Part shown: positions 58,448 to 64,000 of the stretch, piece by piece
How positions within the stretch are numbered: the stretch's first letter is position 1
Layout of the letters: every line of letters starts with the position of its first letter
NCBI GenBank assembly: GCA_936450465.1
Contig: OW388299.1
Location: forward strand, 40,931,548 to 40,995,547
Direction of reading: 5' to 3'
DNA: 64,000 bases
From: Gibbula magus
Lineage: Eukaryota; Mollusca; Gastropoda; Trochida; Trochidae
Notes under the pieces: model-generated
What the model was told of the DNA's origin: nothing
The model's input: only the letters and a program-made list of their open reading frames with translations
The model's database searches: none
Position numbers and translations under genes: made by a program

Positions 58448-59165
58448 TGGATTGAATTGATTTAAAACATGAAGTTGAGGATACACAAACAGACAAGAGA
58501 GGCAAAGTATTGCGTACTTTGTGAGTCAGTCTCAAACAGTTCAATTGCCATTTCACAGACAGGGTTGATGAAACTAGGTTTAATCTCAATTATTTTTTTA
58601 TCAGGTGTACAATTTCTTTAAGATATTACAAGATATTACCAGACTAATTGCTGATAACTTTAACCAATTAAAAATTATTATAAAAGGAAAACACTGTTAT
58701 TAATCTCAAGACAGCCTACGAACTAAGAAGATTCATGGAGCCGTACAAGTAATGAAATGAAATTATTTAAATTTGATTTTGAATTTTCGTTTGAATTGCA
58801 GTTATGTCACATAAAAAAATGACAGAGGAAAAAAATTTAAATTTAAATATATGTTAAATTAATGATTTTCTCAATTCTGTCTGTCTTTTTTTCTCAATTC
58901 TGTCTGTCTTTTAAGTTTTTATTATACAATTATAATTTGGATATTTTAGAAGTTAAATCTTCAAAAACTTTCTTGAACATTAACATAATTAGTTGCTATA
59001 TTTTATATTACCACTTTTATTACCCCCATGACAGAATATTCGTACCCCCTAGCTCACTGCTGGCTTTGCCATAGGCACTTAATGGCAATGACAGTCTAAT
59101 TTCCCAGACTGCGAAGCTGGTACCGTCTAACTGACTGGGAGTAGCTTGACAGTATGTCATCGGTG
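58448..59165. other. No gene seen
   Basis: AT-rich. TTTCTCAATTCTGTCTGTCTTT is duplicated in tandem near 58867-58910. Confidence 0.5.
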
Positions 59166-59270
59166 AAGATGTGAGAAAAACTAAACCCTTTCTTGAGATC
59201 GCCTGTGGGGATATGTGATTGTACTAGCTATTTCCATCCCGGAATAAGAGATCCGCAAATTAAGGGTTAA
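59166..59270. mobile_element. Right end of a piggyBac-like element
   Basis: GATCCGCAAATTAAGGGTTAA matches the right terminus of 7975-9461 and 37196-38681. No left end was found. Confidence 0.5.
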
Positions 59271-59660
59271 TCCATCACTGATCTTTGAATATGAATCACT
59301 GAATATTGTGAGACCGCCTGTTTTAGTCAATGGCCAATTTTTTAGCATTATCAATGTTAAAGAGGGATTCTTGTAAATCGGCTTCTCAGAATGGTTTAGC
59401 AGCTAAAGTGTTAAGATGAAACAGTTTAAAATAAAACATATTTTTCTTATGTGAGACAACAATTATGATACAAAATAATGACCCAATTACCCGGCCCTTG
59501 TTATATAGAAAACAAATATCCTCCGTATGTTTTATAAAATTATTTAGAATCAATGCGGAAGTATTTACACAAAAGCGTGTTACATTATATAAAGGAATAT
59601 TACACACAGGTGTTGATGCTAATAAAGACAGAATACATATGTGCCGGTGCATGGGGCAAA
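59271..59660. other. No gene seen
   Basis: AT-rich sequence upstream of a GC-rich patch. Confidence 0.45.
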
Positions 59661-59667
59661 CATAGAC

Positions 59668-59751
59668 ACCTGCTGTGGATCAATCCTCGCTGCCGCGGCT
59701 GCCGTCCCAACGCTCCACGCTCCTTCCCTCGTCAAGCCTGTTGGACTACAA
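59668..59751 (+). CDS. Possible isolated exon
   Basis: A GC-rich island lies in AT-rich DNA. It is bordered by CAAACATAG/ACACC and ACAAAG/GTGATA. The frame from ACACCT reads PAVDQSSLPRLPSQRS and SSLLDYK, with a TAG just before the acceptor, as expected at an exon start. No partner exon was found and the minus strand is also open. Family unknown. Confidence 0.3.
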
Positions 59752-59879
59752 AGGTGATATCGGCAGATTCATTCGTCCCTGTCATTCCTATAGTCCCAGG
59801 AAATGTATTCCAAATATTAGTTCGGATAGAATTTACATTATTGCAGTAATCAAGCGATTTCAGTGAGTCTGTGTCAACA

Positions 59880-60211
59880 GCTTGTTTGATGCAGTTGATC
59901 CGGCAATTTACTGCCTTATTTGTTTAAGGGAAATACTGATGGTGTTGGTCCAAAATAGCAACGGTTCCATAATAATATTTTGAAATGTACGATGATAAAT
60001 GTGGCCGTCTGTTATTGAGTTGAAGCCAGGTACATGTCCTGGATATTGTTGAGAGATATGTGGGAGCGGTTAATCCTTTTTCAGGTGACCCATACACTGG
60101 CATTCATCACAGGTAGAATTTACCTTGTCTAGCTGTTCTTGATTTAAAGTGAGGGTTCTTTTGGAGTGTCCGCCATTTTGTTTTGGCTTTTTGAAATGAG
60201 AAACATGCTGT
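59880..60211. other. No gene seen
   Basis: Unique DNA. Confidence 0.45.
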
Positions 60212-60430
60212 ATTTTTAGCTCATCAGGCCTGAAGCCCTGATGGGCTTATGGCATGCAAATGTCTGGCATTGTCTGGCGTCATCCTGCATCCATAAACAT
60301 TTCACATTTTCGACTTTTCCTCCAGAACCCTGAAGCCGAAATTCTGTGGGGAGGTACTTAGTACCATGGGCATCAAAGTTTGTTTCAAAGCTTGACCCCT
60401 CCTAAAATATGGGCGTGGCAAGCATTTTCA
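60212..60430 (+). mobile_element. MITE with TTAGCTCATCAG left end, partial
   Basis: TTAGCTCATCAGGCCTGAAG matches the start of 12329-12702. The right end is not visible. Confidence 0.5.
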
Positions 60431-60956
60431 CGAAAACCTTTAAACGCCTATTTGTTTCCCATAGAAAGCTTAAATTTTCAGAAAAAGTTCTTTGTTACAT
60501 GGAGAAAAATATCTATTCATTTGATCCTGATCCTCCATTTCCGGGGTTGTTCACAGGCGATAAAACGATGCAGTTTCTGTGCAATGGAAAAAATATCTTC
60601 AACAAGATAACTAATGCAGAGTGCTGTCAAGAAATATAGGCAACTTTCAACCACCATTTTATGACAGTTAGATGAATATAAGAAACATACATTTAATGAA
60701 TTTTATAAAAACAATAAAAAATGATCAAACGACGGCAAAGAAAATAAAATCAACTCCAAAGCAAATTAAAGCAAGTTTAGAGAAAAAGAAAATAACCTAA
60801 TAATGTCCACATTACTTCAAGGCCACAAGAAATGGAATCTTAGTCGGTTATGGTGACATTACTATTTCTGAAAACTAAGATAATTGCTTGTGTTTGTGGG
60901 AAGGTTTCTTCATCTGTAAAGGTTTAAGTGATTCTAGTTATAGCTATATTACACTC
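60431..60956. other. No gene seen
   Basis: Overlapping 76-codon frames at 60380-60639 lack start context and splice sites. Confidence 0.45.
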
Positions 60957-61531
60957 ATTCTCTTCCCACAGAGGTTATACTAGCTCCCTTCAGATTTCCA
61001 ATCCTAACCTCTGTTGTTTTTCGCTTGAAATCGGGGGCAGAAAGGGAGTGTCCTGATTGGCTGCAATTGAATCTAGTTGTGCAATCAGCGAAGACGTTGT
61101 AAACATTTGCCAATGACACGTTAAAATGATAAAATAATTGTAAGACCAACGTTTTCTCGGTTAATGTGTTTTCCTCGAAATATGCTATTTGATTTTGTGA
61201 AACTATTGATCATAAACATGCCTTTAAATAAAGAAGACCAAATCAGAGACAAATACCAAAAACAGTTCATTTGCGTATGTTACATTGGACATATTCGAAT
61301 GGCATATGTATGCTAATGAGCAAGACCCTTCAGAGTAAAATGTCTAGATCTTTGAAGTCACTCTACATGGCCACTGAAAGATGAGTTTTCATTGGTTATG
61401 AAGCAGGGATACAGTATGAGATTTCGCTGTTCACCACTAGGGGGCTTCTGCTTCTGCTCTCGATTTCAAGCGAAAAACAACAGAGGTTGGTATCGGAAAT
61501 CTGAAGGGAGTAACCTCTGTGGGAAGAGAAT
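60957..61531. mobile_element. Inverted-repeat element, 575 bp, arms about 75 bp
   Basis: ATTCTCTTCCCACAGAGGTTA on the left mirrors TAACCTCTGTGGGAAGAGAAT on the right, and the arms run inward to CGCTTGAAATCG / CGATTTCAAGCG. The target duplication is unclear. No transposase. Confidence 0.75.
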
Positions 61532-62292
61532 ATGTAGTTCACTGGACTCATTTCTTCTGTACAGGGTGAATTTCTCTGTCATTACTGCCAATAGAGCAAA
61601 TTACTGCAGTGGTAGATCCAGTAGTTGGAAATGGAGGGGAGATGGGGATGAGAGTTGATGGGTTTGAATCCCCCCTCCCCCCCTTTTAAAAAAGTTTACA
61701 TGTAAACTTCATGGACACTAGAGTGAACCTACCCTCTTTTCGATGGATTCTCCTGGATCTGCCTCAACTATTCTTTTAATATCTTGCTGTTTACACAAAT
61801 CCTAAATTTCAAATGAAACATGAACCTGGAATTAATAAAATATATAATAAAATAAATAAAATATATGAAAATACTTATTCTTTTTCAGAAGGGATCCTCC
61901 TTGGGGTACTTATTGCATAAAATCCTAGATTTTAGATATATGACAGGTTGTAACTATATTTTCCACATAAAATTAGTTAAAAAACTAAAAAAACGTACTT
62001 TGGGTCACCCCTTTCGAGCCTCACCCCTTACGGTTGTCATGCAACCAAGGGCGGTAACTCTAACCTCACCACTTTCCAATCTGTCATTCTAGTTGACTGG
62101 TCGCACGAAGTTTTTGCTCTCAAGTTTTCTGAGTTACGTCTTCCGATCTTGAAGAAAATGGCCCAAAAGCAATCTGTATGTGTGGTAACTTCTACCTTTT
62201 TACAGTAGGGTCGAATGGCTTCACGGTTTTAGTCGTAGATTTCGTGTATTTGTAACTTACTTTCGCGCAAGAGAAAGGAAAGTCGACCCAAG
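61532..62292. other. DNA upstream of the second DIRS Gag
   Basis: The left boundary of the DIRS element is probably somewhere in 61980-62290, where GC content rises, but I could not match an inverted terminal repeat. Confidence 0.35.
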
Positions 62293-62665
62293 ATGGCGGC
62301 CATTTTTTCTCGATCGATGTGTTTTGATCGTGGAATTTGGTTAGATCTGGGCTTTCCACGTTTATATATATATATTTTGGGGTTTCATATTCGATTTCTG
62401 TAAGTATTTCGAATAGCCCACTGGCCTGCATGCAATTTAGAAAATTACATGTTCTTTTTCTTCCAGTGATGTTTAGGGGTGTGGCCATGTTTGTTTACGT
62501 TTGTACAACTTCGCATTTGCCATTCGCCTCTGCTATTGTTTTTTACATGCATGTTACAAAACAATTACATCTCATTCCCCCATGTATTTGTATATATATT
62601 CTTTAAGAAATTATATATATACGCATGTTGCAAGGATCGGTCTTGAATGGCTATTTTGTTTCTAG
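62293..62665 (+). other. Probable leader exon and intron of the second DIRS element
   Basis: AAGATGGCGGCC at 62290-62301 gives an ATG in good context. A consensus donor (TTTCT/GTAAGTATTT, intron from 62400) and an acceptor (TTTTGTTTCTAG, ending 62665) bracket 266 bases. Splicing that ATG to the Gag frame leaves it out of phase, so the true start is unresolved. Confidence 0.4.
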
Positions 62666-64000
62666 CCTTTCAAGCCGTGTTCCCTGTGTAATGGACCTGT
62701 CTCCATAACGGACGGGCATGACGAGTGCTTGCGCTGTCTCGCACAGGATTTTCATCACCCTGTAAAGTGTGATATCTGCCAGGCTTTCACCCCTAAGGCC
62801 AGGGCCAGACGGGATGCTGACCTGAAGTTTTTTGCTGGTGCCTTGATGCAGAACAAGGACATAGCGAACCTCGACCCTCCATCTAAGGTTAAGAAGCTAG
62901 CCAAAGCAGCTAAGCTTAGTGGTAAGAAAGGTAAAGGTAAGGCTTCGGCCTCCGCGACTGTGTCCTCGATCAAGCCGGTCCTCGATGGTTCTTCATCCGA
63001 GGCCGACTCAGTCGAGGACCAGCGGGGGGCCTCAGCCGGGGAATGTACCCACCCTCCCACCCCAACAACAACTAATGTAACATCTAACACTAACCTGTTT
63101 GATATGTCACAATTCACTGCAACCATAACACAGCAGATGAAGGCTATGATTGACTCGGCGGTCTCGGGGCTCCGTACGGAGCTCCGGGCCCCGAGTCTGG
63201 AGCCCGATGCTACTCCGGCAAGGGGAGAACTCGATCTCGGCATAGTCCAAGGCACGCTTTCTCCCCGGGGTCCCCACCTCCCAGGTTCACCCCTGCGGAG
63301 CATGGAGCCCCACGCCAACACACAAACACACCAGCACTCCCAGACACCTGGCTCCGGGCAGGTCTCGTCTGGGGGACCGCTGGCCCCGCCTAACCTGGAA
63401 CCACTCCTTGGTGTTGGTTCTTAGGTGACGGCTACCACCTCTACTCCAGGGTACGAGGCGCCTCCTGTGCTTCAGGATCAGCGTGCTCGGAACCCTGCCC
63501 CGTGCTCCGAGACCCCCGGCCTAGTGTCGGGGTCCTCCGGATCGCACTCGGGACCCAAGAGCATCCCCGGGACCCAGGTCTCGGGGAACCCACTCGAGCT
63601 CGGTCCTCGAGCTGGGGGCTCGGGACAGCCGGCGACAGCTGACGGGCTCTCTCGGGGCCTTGTCGACGCCCGTGACTCTTTCCTTGTGGACTCCGAGGTT
63701 GGCTCCGGCCTCTCGGAGCGAACGGGGATCGAGTTCATGGACGTCGATGAGGTTCGGGAGGACTCGGGTTCTTTATCAGCTGCCGCTGCCATCAGGAACC
63801 TCCGTGGCTTGATCGCGGAGGCTATCCCTGGTGTTGCTGCCCCGGTCCCCGAGCCCGAGGACATGGACTACCGCTTGTCGGGGGAGGCCTTCGCTAAGAG
63901 CAAGGCTCCCGTAGTGGGGCTCCGCGTGCTCCCTTCACTAATGGACGAGCTAGTCGATCCCCTCCTAGCTGGTGCCCGCTCTACCGCCGATCTAGGCTAC
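62666..64000 (+). pseudogene. DIRS Gag, N-terminal part, with one in-frame stop
   Basis: The Gag frame is open from the acceptor at 62666. It starts with a Cys/His cluster: CSLC, HDECLRC and CDIC within the first 40 residues, a pattern I associate with DIRS Gag. Ser/Pro-rich sequence follows. A TAG at 63422-63424 interrupts it, but the same frame continues open for 192 more codons to the window edge, with similar GC-rich codon use and DEVREDSGSLSAAAAIR-type sequence. It is therefore one ORF with a nonsense change, or with readthrough. The element's RT and recombinase would lie beyond the window. Confidence 0.8.

Noticed and set aside
1..64000. Bacterial, phage or endosymbiont origin
   Set aside because: Introns, SINEs, DIRS elements and TTAA/TA MITEs are spread across the whole window, and no prokaryotic gene clusters are seen.

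Overview
This is a gene-poor, AT-rich, repeat-saturated piece of an animal genome. The evidence is spliced exons with GT/AG borders, tRNA-derived SINEs with polymerase III A and B boxes, DIRS-type tyrosine-recombinase retrotransposons, TTAA- and TA-flanked DNA transposons, and a single-exon FMRFamide-receptor-like GPCR. The repertoire fits a marine mollusc best; that assignment is an inference. There are no prokaryotic operons, CRISPR arrays or phage modules.

Layout. 1-4590: the 3' part of a DIRS element (Gag C-terminus, RT-RNase H-methyltransferase, a frameshifted tyrosine recombinase, then complementary and inverted repeats). 4590-9910: minisatellite, SINE, TTAA-flanked MITEs, a GTCC-headed tandem array, a 1.48-kb piggyBac-like element and a long palindrome. 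10220-16232: a small spliced gene whose exons are too short for simple ORF finding. It has a TATA box, five exons in compatible phase and a final exon with AATAAA, and its last intron is swollen by a TTACA-rich satellite. 16255-27100: MITEs, a 1.1-kb purine-only array and a 1.4-kb TA-flanked element. 27117-30041: a 2.9-kb element with 493-bp inverted repeats and an 8-bp target duplication. 30042-49620: further SINEs, palindromes, TA- and TTAA-flanked elements, a second piggyBac-like copy 29 kb from the first, and a nest of SINEs split by an 864-bp hAT-like element. 49621-54892: mostly unique AT-rich DNA with MITEs and a second split SINE.

54893-55984 (minus strand) is the one complete long gene, a divergent rhodopsin-family peptide-type receptor. 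After more tandem repeats and MITEs, the window ends in the 5' half of another DIRS element (62666-64000). Its Gag has an N-terminal Cys/His cluster, a probable intron before it, and one in-frame amber codon.

The two host genes show no functional link to each other. The rest is layered transposon history: MITEs inserted at the TTAA ends of older MITEs, a SINE inside a MITE, and a hAT element inside a SINE that lies between copies of a second SINE family. I found no new defence-like or metabolic system. The most informative items are the hidden spliced gene, the long-inverted-repeat element, the satellite that seems to have grown from a splice donor, and the divergent receptor.
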